Source: an uncultured Burkholderiales bacterium | GTDB lineage: Bacteria; Pseudomonadota; Gammaproteobacteria; Burkholderiales; Burkholderiaceae_C | Assembly: GCA_903952885.1 (NCBI GenBank) | Contig: CAJBHE010000029.1 | Coordinates: forward strand, 1-9,459 | Direction: 5' to 3' | DNA: 9,459 nucleotides | Part shown: positions 1-6,535 of the stretch, piece by piece | Layout: the number at the start of each line of letters is the position of its first letter | Numbering within the stretch: position 1 is the first letter of the stretch | Notes under the pieces: model-generated | Told to the model about the DNA's origin: nothing | What the model saw: only the letters and a program-made list of their open reading frames with translations | The model's database searches: none | Made by a program: the position numbers and the translations under genes

Positions 1-449
1 CCTTGGCCATGAACGATGTGGTGGTCAACCGCGGCGCGACCAGCGGCATGCTGGAAGTGCGCGTGGCCATTGACGGACGATTTGTGGCGAACCAACGGGC
101 TGACGGCTTGATCATCGCCACACCCACGGGCTGCACCGCTTATTCGCTGTCCGTGGGCGGGCCTTTGTTGCACCCTTCACTGCCTGCTTGGGTTATGACA
201 CCGATTGCGCCACACACCTTGTCGAACCGCCCCATCGTGCTGGCCGACACGGGTGAGGTCACAATTGACCTCGTAGCGGGCCGCGACGCCAGCGCCAACT
301 TCGACATGCAATCGCTCGCGTCTCTTCTCATTGGCGACCGCATCACAGTCAAACGCTCCAACTACCACGCCATCTTCTTGCATCCACGCGGCTGGAGCTA
401 TTACGACACCCTGCGTCAAAAACTGCACTGGAACGAGGGCGGCGCATGA
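1..449 (+). CDS. nadK: NAD kinase, C-terminal part (5' end outside window)
   Basis: This enzyme phosphorylates NAD to NADP in the cytoplasm, using ATP or polyphosphate. The first 148 visible residues are the C-terminal beta-sandwich half of the family, and the GGDG motif and N-terminal domain must lie upstream. The in-frame TTG at base 3 is not a start, because the protein is already inside the conserved L/M-NDVVVNRG segment. Visible motifs are the NDVVVNRG strand, QRADGLIIATPTG, the PHTLSNRPIV segment and the closing HPRGWSYYDTLRQKLHW. The core motif normally written TPTGSTAY reads TPTGCTAY here (TGC at 132-134), and the following LSAGGP reads LSVGGP. The gene ends in an ATGA overlap with recN, a common nadK neighbour in betaproteobacteria. 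The family call is secure; whether the Ser-to-Cys change matters is unknown. Confidence 0.96.
   Translation, partial: LAMNDVVVNRGATSGMLEVRVAIDGRFVANQRADGLIIATPTGCTAYSLSVGGPLLHPSLPAWVMTPIAPHTLSNRPIVLADTGEVTIDLVAGRDASANFDMQSLASLLIGDRITVKRSNYHAIFLHPRGWSYYDTLRQKLHWNEGGA
435..439 (+). promoter_or_regulatory. Shine-Dalgarno for recN (GAGGG)
   Basis: GAGGG lies 6 nt before the recN ATG at 446, inside the last codons of nadK. It supports the ATG at 446 as the recN start. No LexA-type CTGT-N8-ACAG box is visible just upstream, so any SOS control of recN would have to act at the start of the operon, outside this window. Confidence 0.6.
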
Positions 450-2119
450 GCTTGCAACACATTGTGTTGCGCGATTTTGTGATCGTGCGCGAACTGGATC
501 TCGATTTGTCAAGCGGCTTTTCTGCGCTTACCGGCGAGACTGGTGCTGGCAAGTCGATCTTGATAGATGCCCTGCAATTGGTGCTGGGAGCCCGTGCTGA
601 CAGCAGCGTGGTTCGCGAAGGCGCAGCGCGTGCGGAGATTTGTGCTGAGTTCGACACGACACCCGAAATATTGAAGTGGCTGGATAACGAGGGCTTTGCT
701 GACATCGCCACCGATGATCAGCTGCTGCTCAAACGCACGATTGACGCACAAGGGAAAAGCCGCGCATGGGTCAACGGCAGCCCTGCCACCGCCACCCAGC
801 TCCGCGCCTTAGGTGACATGGTTTTGGATATTCACGGCCAACACGCTTGGCAAAGCCTGACCCGCCCTGACGCTGTGCGTGGCTTGCTCGACGCCTATGC
901 AGGCTTGACGCTGCAAGGCCTGACCCAAAACTGGACGCGATGGCGTCAAGCTATCCAAGCACTGCACGAAGCGCGTACCGCGCAAGCCACGCTGCAAGAA
1001 GAGCGCGAGCGATTGCTATGGCAAATTGCCGAAGTCGACAAGCTTGCCCCCGCCGAGGACGAATGGGACGAGCTCAACAGCCAACACACGCGCCTCTCGA
1101 ACGCCCAAGCTTTGATGGATGCAGCGCAAGCTGCTATCCAAGCCCTAGAAGACGACGACAGTGGCGCATTACGACTACTGGCCAAAGCACAAGACTCACT
1201 GCAAGACCAAACAGATGTCGAGCCCGAGTTCACCGCGCTGGTGGATGTGCTGGCCTCAAGTCTCGCGCAAGCGGGCGATGTGGCGCATTCGCTCAACGCT
1301 TACCTAGGCCGCACCGAGCTTGACCCCGCACGCTTGCAAGCACTAGACGACCGCATGTCGTTGTGGATGTCTTTGGCGCGTCGCTTCAAACGCACACCAC
1401 AAGAACTGCCTGCGCTCTACCTAGAGTGGAAAACCCGTTTGACGCAACTTGATGCGGCCACAGACCTTGAAGCGCTCGAAGCCTCCGAAGCCAAAGCCGC
1501 AGCCGCCTACCAAACTGAAGCTCGCAAAATTTCGCAAGCCCGAACACAAGCTGCGCCCAAGCTGGCCACCGCCATCAGCCAAGCCATGCAAGGTTTGGGC
1601 ATGCAAGGCGGACGCTTTGAGGTGCAACTCGACAAGACCGATCACCCCACGGCCAGCGGCCTAGAGAGCATCACCTTCTTGGTGGCAGGCCACCCCGGAA
1701 GCACACCGCGTCCTGTGGGCAAAGTAGCATCGGGCGGCGAACTGTCGCGCATAGCCTTGGCCATTGCCGTGACCACCAGCGAGCTGGGTACAGCGCAAAC
1801 CCTCATCTTTGACGAGGTGGATTCAGGCGTGGGCGGTGCGGTGGCCGAAACCGTGGGCCGCTTGATGAAGCAACTGGGCATTGACCGCCAAGTGTTGGCC
1901 GTGACCCACTTGCCGCAAGTAGCCGCCTGCGCAGACCACCACTTGCTGGTGTCTAAACACAGCGACGCGCAAGGCACATCAAGTCAAGTCAGCGCGCTCA
2001 CTGCCAATGCACGGGTGAATGAAATTGCACGCATGCTGGGTGGCGAAAAAGTGTCGGACACCACCCTCGCCCATGCACGCGAAATGCTTCAAACTTCTGC
2101 GAAGACTGGCAAATCATGA
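446..2119 (+). CDS. recN: DNA repair protein RecN (SMC-like ATPase)
   Basis: RecN is an SMC-like ATPase that acts early in RecA-dependent double-strand-break repair on the nucleoid. The product is 557 residues, close to the E. coli length. In order it shows an N-terminal ABC half with Walker A GETGAGKS (30-37), the conserved DIHGQH segment (128-133), and a central, largely helical Gln/Ala/Glu-rich region (about 155-380) that fits a short coiled coil. The C-terminal ABC half has the signature ASGGELSRIALAI (428-440), Walker B TLIFDEVDSG (452-461) and the H-loop AVTHLPQVAA (485-494). All expected ATPase motifs are intact. The start is set by the GAGGG site and by the usual MSL..IVLRDFVIV opening. 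It overlaps nadK by ATGA at 446-449 and rapZ by ATGA at 2116-2119, which suggests translational coupling in one operon. Confidence 0.98.
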   Translation: MSLQHIVLRDFVIVRELDLDLSSGFSALTGETGAGKSILIDALQLVLGARADSSVVREGAARAEICAEFDTTPEILKWLDNEGFADIATDDQLLLKRTIDAQGKSRAWVNGSPATATQLRALGDMVLDIHGQHAWQSLTRPDAVRGLLDAYAGLTLQGLTQNWTRWRQAIQALHEARTAQATLQEERERLLWQIAEVDKLAPAEDEWDELNSQHTRLSNAQALMDAAQAAIQALEDDDSGALRLLAKAQDSLQDQTDVEPEFTALVDVLASSLAQAGDVAHSLNAYLGRTELDPARLQALDDRMSLWMSLARRFKRTPQELPALYLEWKTRLTQLDAATDLEALEASEAKAAAAYQTEARKISQARTQAAPKLATAISQAMQGLGMQGGRFEVQLDKTDHPTASGLESITFLVAGHPGSTPRPVGKVASGGELSRIALAIAVTTSELGTAQTLIFDEVDSGVGGAVAETVGRLMKQLGIDRQVLAVTHLPQVAACADHHLLVSKHSDAQGTSSQVSALTANARVNEIARMLGGEKVSDTTLAHAREMLQTSAKTGKS

Positions 2120-2994
2120 AACAAGAACTGGTGCTCATCACAGGCATGTCGGGCTCGGGCAAGTCTGTGGCGCTGAACGCGCTAGAAGACGCGGGCTACT
2201 ACTGCGTGGACAACCTGCCACCCGAATTGCTGCTGCCATTTGTGCAGCTCGAAGAGCAACAAAGCATCAGCAAAGTGGCCATTGCCATGGATGTGCGCAG
2301 CGCCAACTCGCTGCCTCTGGTCCCCGCCCAGTTGGCGCACTTGCGCAGCATGGATGTGGATGTGCGCTTGCTTTTCTTAGATGCCACGACCGATGTTTTG
2401 GTTCGCCGGTTTTCAGAAACCCGCCGTCGCCATCCGCTCTCGCGCCAAGATGGCCAAGAGGTGATTCGCGACCAGCAACGTGATTTGGTCGAAGCCATTG
2501 AGCATGAGCGGGAACTGTTGTCTGAGCTACGCGAAGAATCACACATCATCGACAGCAGCTTGTTGCGCAGCAGCAAGTTGCAGGGCTACATCAAGTCGCT
2601 CATCTCGGCTCCTGCCACGCAACTGACGCTCATGTTTGAATCCTTTGCTTTCAAGCGTGGCATTCCTGTGCATGCAGACTATGTGTTTGATGTGCGCATG
2701 CTGCCCAACCCGCACTACGAACCAGCCTTGCGTCCGCTGACCGGTCGCGATGCACCCGTAGCCGACTGGTTGGCCGAACACGGTGCGGTGGCAAAAATGG
2801 CCAGCCAAATCACCGACTTCATGAACACCTGGTTGCCCGATCTCAATCAAGACCATCGCAGCTATGTGACGGTGGCCATCGGCTGCACCGGCGGTCAGCA
2901 CCGCTCGGTGTATTTGGTGGAGCTGCTCTCGCAGCAATTCGCTAAAGAGTGGGTCACGCTCAAGCGTCACCGCGAACTGGACGTGGCGCCTTAA
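2116..2994 (+). CDS. rapZ: RapZ/YvcJ-family nucleotide-binding protein (RNase adapter RapZ)
   Basis: The family joins an N-terminal P-loop domain to a C-terminal domain. In E. coli the C-terminal domain senses glucosamine-6-phosphate and binds the sRNAs GlmZ/GlmY, presenting GlmZ to RNase E. The product is 292 residues (E. coli 284). Visible are Walker A GMSGSGKS (10-17), YYCVDNLPPELL (28-39), RFSETRRRHPL (98-108), FESFAFKRGIP (174-184) and the C-terminal GCTGGQHRSVYLVE (256-269). The tail reads TLKRHRELDVAP and ends without the Lys/Arg-rich cluster that I recall closing the E. coli protein. GlmZ is an enterobacterial sRNA, so the target here is unknown; the name marks homology, not a proven RNA-adapter role. 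The gene follows recN with an ATGA overlap. Only a weak purine stretch (GAAG) precedes the start, consistent with coupling. Its TAA overlaps the mutY stop. Confidence 0.95.
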   Translation: MKQELVLITGMSGSGKSVALNALEDAGYYCVDNLPPELLLPFVQLEEQQSISKVAIAMDVRSANSLPLVPAQLAHLRSMDVDVRLLFLDATTDVLVRRFSETRRRHPLSRQDGQEVIRDQQRDLVEAIEHERELLSELREESHIIDSSLLRSSKLQGYIKSLISAPATQLTLMFESFAFKRGIPVHADYVFDVRMLPNPHYEPALRPLTGRDAPVADWLAEHGAVAKMASQITDFMNTWLPDLNQDHRSYVTVAIGCTGGQHRSVYLVELLSQQFAKEWVTLKRHRELDVAP

Positions 2995-3008
2995 CGCGCC
3001 AAAATTTT
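2984..3008. terminator. Hairpin over the convergent rapZ/mutY stop codons; possible bidirectional terminator
   Basis: TGGCGC (2984-2989) pairs perfectly with GCGCCA (2996-3001), leaving the loop CTTAAC. The loop's TTAA (2991-2994) contains both stop codons: TAA at 2992-2994 for rapZ and TAA on the other strand (2993-2991) for mutY. On the + strand the stem is followed by AAATTTT, which gives only a short U-run three bases away. On the - strand no U-run follows. The hairpin is clear, but terminator function is an inference and would be weak by intrinsic-terminator rules. Nothing else between the two genes could stop transcription. Confidence 0.4.
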
Positions 3009-4037
3009 ACGAATGGGCGCAGGCAGCCCCAATGATGGCCAATCAGCCTTTGCCACCCACTGCCCTTCGCCCATCGCTGCGCCCAGCTTCAAAGCGCTAG
3101 ATAGCGTCAGCTCAACCGGATGCAAGTGCAAATCTTTGTGCGTCAGCACATGCTTGAACACAGCACGCTCTTGCAACTGCCCGTGGTACTTGACTGGCAA
3201 GGCCGCCAGCAACGCATCAAAACTTTCAAACGCAGGCAAACTGTACAAGCCCGCCCACACGCCAGTTTGTGGACGCTGCATAAGCCAAACATCGCCTTGG
3301 TGCGTGACAGCATGAAGCAACCACAACTGCTCTGAAGTGCGTTTGAGTTTGCGTGTTTTGACGGGGTAGGCTTCGGGCTGCCCCTCAGCCTTGGCCACAC
3401 ACGCGCCAGCCACAGGGCATTGCACGCATTGGGGTTTTTTGGGCGTGCACACCGTAGCGCCCAAATCCATCACACCTTGGGTGTAGCGCGGCATAGCGTT
3501 TGCCACATCACGCTGAGGCAGCATGGTTTGAGCGATGGCCCACAACTTTTTCTCCATCTTTGATGAAGCCAAGTCTTGTTTGAAGCCCAAATAACGTGTG
3601 AGCACGCGTTTGACATTGCCATCCAAAATCGCAATGGGCTCGCCAAAGCACATCGAGGCCACCGCTGCGGCGGTGGATCGACCAATGCCAGGCAGAGTTT
3701 GCAAAGTTTCAGAATCGCGTGGAAACACACCGCCGTGCAAAGCCGCCACATCTTGCGCCGCACGATGCATGTTGCGAGCCCGGCTGTAGTAGCCCAAGCC
3801 ACTCCACAAGCCAAGCACTTCGTCTTGATGCGCGGCAGCCAAATCAGCCACAGTGGGGAATCGCGTTATGAAGCGCCCAAAGTAATCTCGCACTGTGACC
3901 ACTTGCGTTTGCTGCAACATGATTTCCGATAACCACACGGCATAGGGATCTTGCGTGTTTTGCCACGGTAGGTCATGGCGGCCATGTTTTTTTTGCCAGT
4001 CCACCACGGTGTCGCCAAAGCTCTTTGTGGTGGTCAT
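2991..4037 (-). CDS. mutY: Adenine DNA glycosylase MutY
   Basis: MutY removes adenine mispaired with 8-oxoguanine, the second line of the GO system. I place the start at the ATG at 4037-4035 (MTTTKSFGDTVVDWQ), giving 348 residues (E. coli 350). The frame stays open upstream, but that extension lies inside mutM and has no family similarity. Motifs are catalytic Glu38 in SEIMLQQTQV, GLGYYSRARN (80-89), the helix-hairpin-helix LPGIGRSTAAAV (115-126), Asp139 in ILDGNV, and a complete [4Fe-4S] ligand set Cys197-X6-Cys204-X2-Cys207-X5-Cys213. A C-terminal MutT-like 8-oxoG recognition domain runs from about 235 and contains LLHAVTHQGDVWLMQRP. The FSH recognition motif of other MutY proteins aligns by eye with Leu298-Thr299-His300. 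The start overlaps the mutM stop by ATGA. No Shine-Dalgarno is visible, so translation probably depends on mutM coupling. Confidence 0.97.
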   Translation of the reverse strand: MTTTKSFGDTVVDWQKKHGRHDLPWQNTQDPYAVWLSEIMLQQTQVVTVRDYFGRFITRFPTVADLAAAHQDEVLGLWSGLGYYSRARNMHRAAQDVAALHGGVFPRDSETLQTLPGIGRSTAAAVASMCFGEPIAILDGNVKRVLTRYLGFKQDLASSKMEKKLWAIAQTMLPQRDVANAMPRYTQGVMDLGATVCTPKKPQCVQCPVAGACVAKAEGQPEAYPVKTRKLKRTSEQLWLLHAVTHQGDVWLMQRPQTGVWAGLYSLPAFESFDALLAALPVKYHGQLQERAVFKHVLTHKDLHLHPVELTLSSALKLGAAMGEGQWVAKADWPSLGLPAPIRKILAR

Positions 4038-4849
4038 GGTTTTTGGCACATAGGGCAGAAGTAGGTGGAACGCTGGCCTTGTTGGATACGTCGAATGGTC
4101 GTGCCGCACACGCGGCAAGGCTCGCCTGCGCGGTCATACACATGGGCTTCGAGCAGAAAGTAGCCATTCTTGCCGTCGGCGGCAGAGAAGTCGCGCAAGG
4201 TGCTGCCGCCTTTTTTAACAGCACGCGCCAACACATCCATCACCGCCAAGCGCAGCTTTTCAGCGCGTGGACGGCTGATGCGCTCGGCACGTGTGGTGGG
4301 GCGAATGCCCGCCAAGAACAATGCCTCAGAAGCATAAATATTGCCCACACCCACCACCAGCTCGCCGCCCAGGAGCACTTGTTTGATGGCAGTTTTACGT
4401 TTGCGCAAGCCTTGGTGAAAAACTTCCAACTCAAACCCGCCGTTCAAGGGCTCCACGCCCAAGTGGCCCAGCAGCTTCAGGGCTTCAGCGCTTTGCTCAC
4501 TGGGTGCAAACACCACCGCTCCAAAGCGGCGTGGGTCGTTCAAACGCAAAAGGCCGTGCGTGGTGTCTAAATCGAAATGGTCATGGACTTGAGGCGCGCT
4601 GCGATCACTGCCGAACAACAAACTGCCTGACATGCCCAAGTGCCACAGGAGCAAGCCCTGATCCAAATCGACCAACAAATACTTGCCACGACGACGCACG
4701 CCCAACACCTGTCGCCCCACTAAGGACTCTGTCTCGCAGCCCAATGGCCAACGCAGCGGCTTACCCAATCGAACACCCGTCACGCGCGCACCTGCAATGC
4801 GAGCGGCAAAGCTCAAACGTGTGACTTCAACTTCGGGTAATTCAGGCAT
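4034..4849 (-). CDS. mutM: Formamidopyrimidine-DNA glycosylase MutM/Fpg
   Basis: MutM is a bifunctional glycosylase/AP lyase that excises 8-oxoguanine and formamidopyrimidines opposite C. The start at 4849 is fixed by MPELPEVEVTR, since after Met removal Pro becomes the catalytic N-terminus and Glu3 is also catalytic. The frame is open further upstream, but a longer product would bury the Pro. Length is 271 residues (E. coli 269). Also visible are Lys56 in RRRGKYLL, HLGMSGSL (70-77), DPRRFG (105-110), the H2TH segment with GVGNIYASEALF (167-178), and a C-terminal zinc finger Cys245-X2-Cys248 ... Cys265-X2-Cys268 with Arg260 in GQRSTYFCPMC. No catalytic or zinc residue is missing. No Shine-Dalgarno precedes the ATG. 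It is divergent from the TPR gene across 39 bp and overlaps mutY by ATGA. Confidence 0.98.
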   Translation of the reverse strand: MPELPEVEVTRLSFAARIAGARVTGVRLGKPLRWPLGCETESLVGRQVLGVRRRGKYLLVDLDQGLLLWHLGMSGSLLFGSDRSAPQVHDHFDLDTTHGLLRLNDPRRFGAVVFAPSEQSAEALKLLGHLGVEPLNGGFELEVFHQGLRKRKTAIKQVLLGGELVVGVGNIYASEALFLAGIRPTTRAERISRPRAEKLRLAVMDVLARAVKKGGSTLRDFSAADGKNGYFLLEAHVYDRAGEPCRVCGTTIRRIQQGQRSTYFCPMCQKP

Positions 4850-4888
4850 AAGCAGCAAGGAAAATGAGTCAGCGATTATGATGCGGTC
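4850..4888. promoter_or_regulatory. Compact divergent promoter region between mutM and the TPR gene
   Basis: These 39 bp separate two outward-facing start codons. On the + strand TATGAT (4877-4882) is a one-mismatch -10 hexamer whose expected start of transcription falls at or next to the TPR ATG at 4889, implying a leaderless or nearly leaderless mRNA. On the - strand CATAAT (4880 to 4875), also one mismatch, overlaps it and would give mutM a leader of about 19 nt. I see no good -35 hexamer at 16-18 bp for either direction, and no Shine-Dalgarno for either gene. The hexamers are seen; promoter activity is inferred. Confidence 0.35.
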
Positions 4889-6532
4889 ATGAAATTCCCC
4901 TTGTCTGCCGCCCGTCTTTGGGCTCTGCGTGTCACACTGGTCACCGCGGCTTCTTGTGCTGCTCCTGTCATCGGCCATACGCAAGCCAGCGATGCCGACA
5001 AGACTGAAAACTCTGCCATGAGCGGCGAGTTGCTTTATGAAATCCTGCTCGGCGAGATGAACCTGCGCCAAGGCGAGCCCGCTGCAGGTTTTTCGCTGCT
5101 GTTAGACGCTGCCAAAAAATCAAACAATGTGGCCCTGTATGACCGCGCAGTCGAAATTGCGCTACAGGCCAGATCAGGCGATGGCGCGCTCATGGCAGCA
5201 CGTGCTTGGTCACAAGCCTGGCCCCAAGACCGCAAAGCCAATCACCAAGTGCTGCAAATTTTGCTAGCACTGAACCACGTGACAGAAAGCTTAGAGCCGC
5301 TCAAAAAAGAGCTGGCTTTCGCGTCCGAAGCTGAACGCGACACAGCCATCAATCTGATTCCTCGCCACTACGCTCGCGTGAGCGACAAAAAGCGCGCCAC
5401 CGTCGTGGTGCAGCAAGCGCTTGAGCCGTATCTGAACAGAAATAACGCCACAAGCGCTATCGCCTGGACCAGCTTGGGCCGCATGCGTTTGGCCAGTGAT
5501 GACTTAGCGGGCGCACTTGAAGCCGCCATAAAAGGTCAGGTTGCTGACAACAAATCGCAAGGCCCTGTGTTACTGGCCATGGAGCTGATGGGAAAAAAGA
5601 TGCCAGAAGCTGAGCCACTGGTGCAACAAGGTTTGCGAAAACAAGATGGCACAGAAATGGCCATGAGTTACGTGCGCGTGCTGATTGAGTTGGAGCGCTA
5701 CAAAGAGGCCGCAGAACAACTGCAAACCATCACACGCAAAGACCCGAAACTGGCTGATGCATGGCTGGTGTTGGGCTCCTTGCAATTTGAACAAGGCCAA
5801 GACAAAGAAGCTGAGACCTCGCTGGCTCGCTACGTCAGCCTAGCCACCCAAACACCTAACGACTCCAGCACACGCGGCTTGAACCAAGCGCAAACGCGCC
5901 GCGCAGCTCTGCTTGCCCGTCAGGGCAAGATGGGTCAAGCGCGGGAACTGATTCACCAAATTCCCGTAAGTAATGCCGACGAGCAACGCAGCCGTGTAAT
6001 GGCCGAGGTGCAACTGTTGCGCGAACACCGCCAATGGCAAGCCGCTTTTGATTTGCTGGCAGCCAACAGCGGTGATGACCTTGACTTGGTTTACGAGCAA
6101 GCCATGCTGGCTGAAAAGCTCCACCAACTCGATGAGATGGAAAAGCTATTGCGCCAAGTCATCACTCAAAACCCAAGCTATTACAACGCTTACAACGCCT
6201 TGGGCTTTTCGTTGGCAGATCGCAACATGCGCTTGCCCGAGGCCAAACAACTCATCGTCAAAGCCCTCACGTTTGCGCCGAACGACCCCTTCATCACAGA
6301 CAGCTTGGGCTGGGTGGAGTTCCGCATGGGTCATCTCGTTGCAGCGCTGAGCTATTTACAAAAAGCCTACAAAGAACGTGCTGATGCTGAGATTGCAGCC
6401 CATTTGGGCGAAGTGCTCTGGAGTATGAAGCGCCAAGACGAAGCCCTCAAAGTCTGGCGCGAAGGTCTGAACACTGCCCCCAACAACGAGACCTTGCAAG
6501 AAACTTTGCAACGTCTCAAACCCCCGCTTTAA
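4889..6532 (+). CDS. Exported tetratricopeptide-repeat protein, lolB-linked, function unknown
   Basis: This 547-residue protein has an N-terminal signal peptide: a short basic start, a hydrophobic stretch (about 10-28) and a likely cleavage after Ala33 in HTQA-SDA, so it is predicted periplasmic or envelope-associated. Cys23 follows AAS, a poor lipobox, so a lipoprotein is less likely. The rest is helical with TPR-like units. The clearest are about 288-321 (DAWLVLGSLQFEQGQDKEAE), 432-465 (YNAYNALGFSLADRNMRLPE), 467-500 (ITDSLGWVEFRMGHLVAALS) and 501-534 (IAAHLGEVLWSMKRQDEALK). The middle (about 90-280) looks like degenerate repeats. TPRs mediate protein-protein contacts; no catalytic motif is visible. 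It sits 3 nt ahead of lolB, as PA4667 precedes lolB in Pseudomonas (recalled), so a role in envelope assembly is plausible but unproven. The upstream frame is closed by TGA at 4865-4867, which leaves ATG 4889 as the first start. Confidence 0.93.
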   Translation: MKFPLSAARLWALRVTLVTAASCAAPVIGHTQASDADKTENSAMSGELLYEILLGEMNLRQGEPAAGFSLLLDAAKKSNNVALYDRAVEIALQARSGDGALMAARAWSQAWPQDRKANHQVLQILLALNHVTESLEPLKKELAFASEAERDTAINLIPRHYARVSDKKRATVVVQQALEPYLNRNNATSAIAWTSLGRMRLASDDLAGALEAAIKGQVADNKSQGPVLLAMELMGKKMPEAEPLVQQGLRKQDGTEMAMSYVRVLIELERYKEAAEQLQTITRKDPKLADAWLVLGSLQFEQGQDKEAETSLARYVSLATQTPNDSSTRGLNQAQTRRAALLARQGKMGQARELIHQIPVSNADEQRSRVMAEVQLLREHRQWQAAFDLLAANSGDDLDLVYEQAMLAEKLHQLDEMEKLLRQVITQNPSYYNAYNALGFSLADRNMRLPEAKQLIVKALTFAPNDPFITDSLGWVEFRMGHLVAALSYLQKAYKERADAEIAAHLGEVLWSMKRQDEALKVWREGLNTAPNNETLQETLQRLKPPL

Positions 6533-6535
6533 CCC

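Noticed and set aside
3..5. TTG at base 3 as a start codon for a short NadK-like protein
   Set aside because: The protein is already inside conserved NadK sequence here, so the gene simply enters from the left edge of the window.
1237..1244. GCTGGTGG, identical to the E. coli Chi site, plus CCACCAGC at 1773-1780
   Set aside because: 8-mers of this composition are expected at this density in GC-rich coding DNA, and Chi identity in this lineage is unknown.
4038..4118. 27-codon N-terminal extension of mutY
   Set aside because: The extension overlaps mutM coding sequence. MutY begins normally at MTTTKSFGDTVVDWQ, and the ATGA overlap at 4034-4037 gives the expected length of 348.
4025..4570. 181-codon plus-strand frame opposite mutM
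   Set aside because: It is fully antisense to mutM, whose catalytic and zinc residues are all intact. Composition is that of a reversed coding strand.
4864..4892. Tiny open frame MSQRL and chained ATG/TGA overlaps before the TPR gene
   Set aside because: Only five codons, with AAGGA too close to its ATG for normal spacing. If transcription begins near 4889 it would not be in the mRNA.
4955..4957. Cys23 of the TPR protein as a lipobox cysteine
   Set aside because: The preceding residues AAS lack the Leu/Val/Ile at -3 that lipoboxes prefer, and a conventional signal peptidase I site fits at Ala33. Possible but not supported.
4850..5071. 74-codon N-terminal extension of mutM
   Set aside because: Fpg enzymes need Pro at the mature N-terminus, so MPELPE must be the true start. 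The extension is antisense to the TPR gene.
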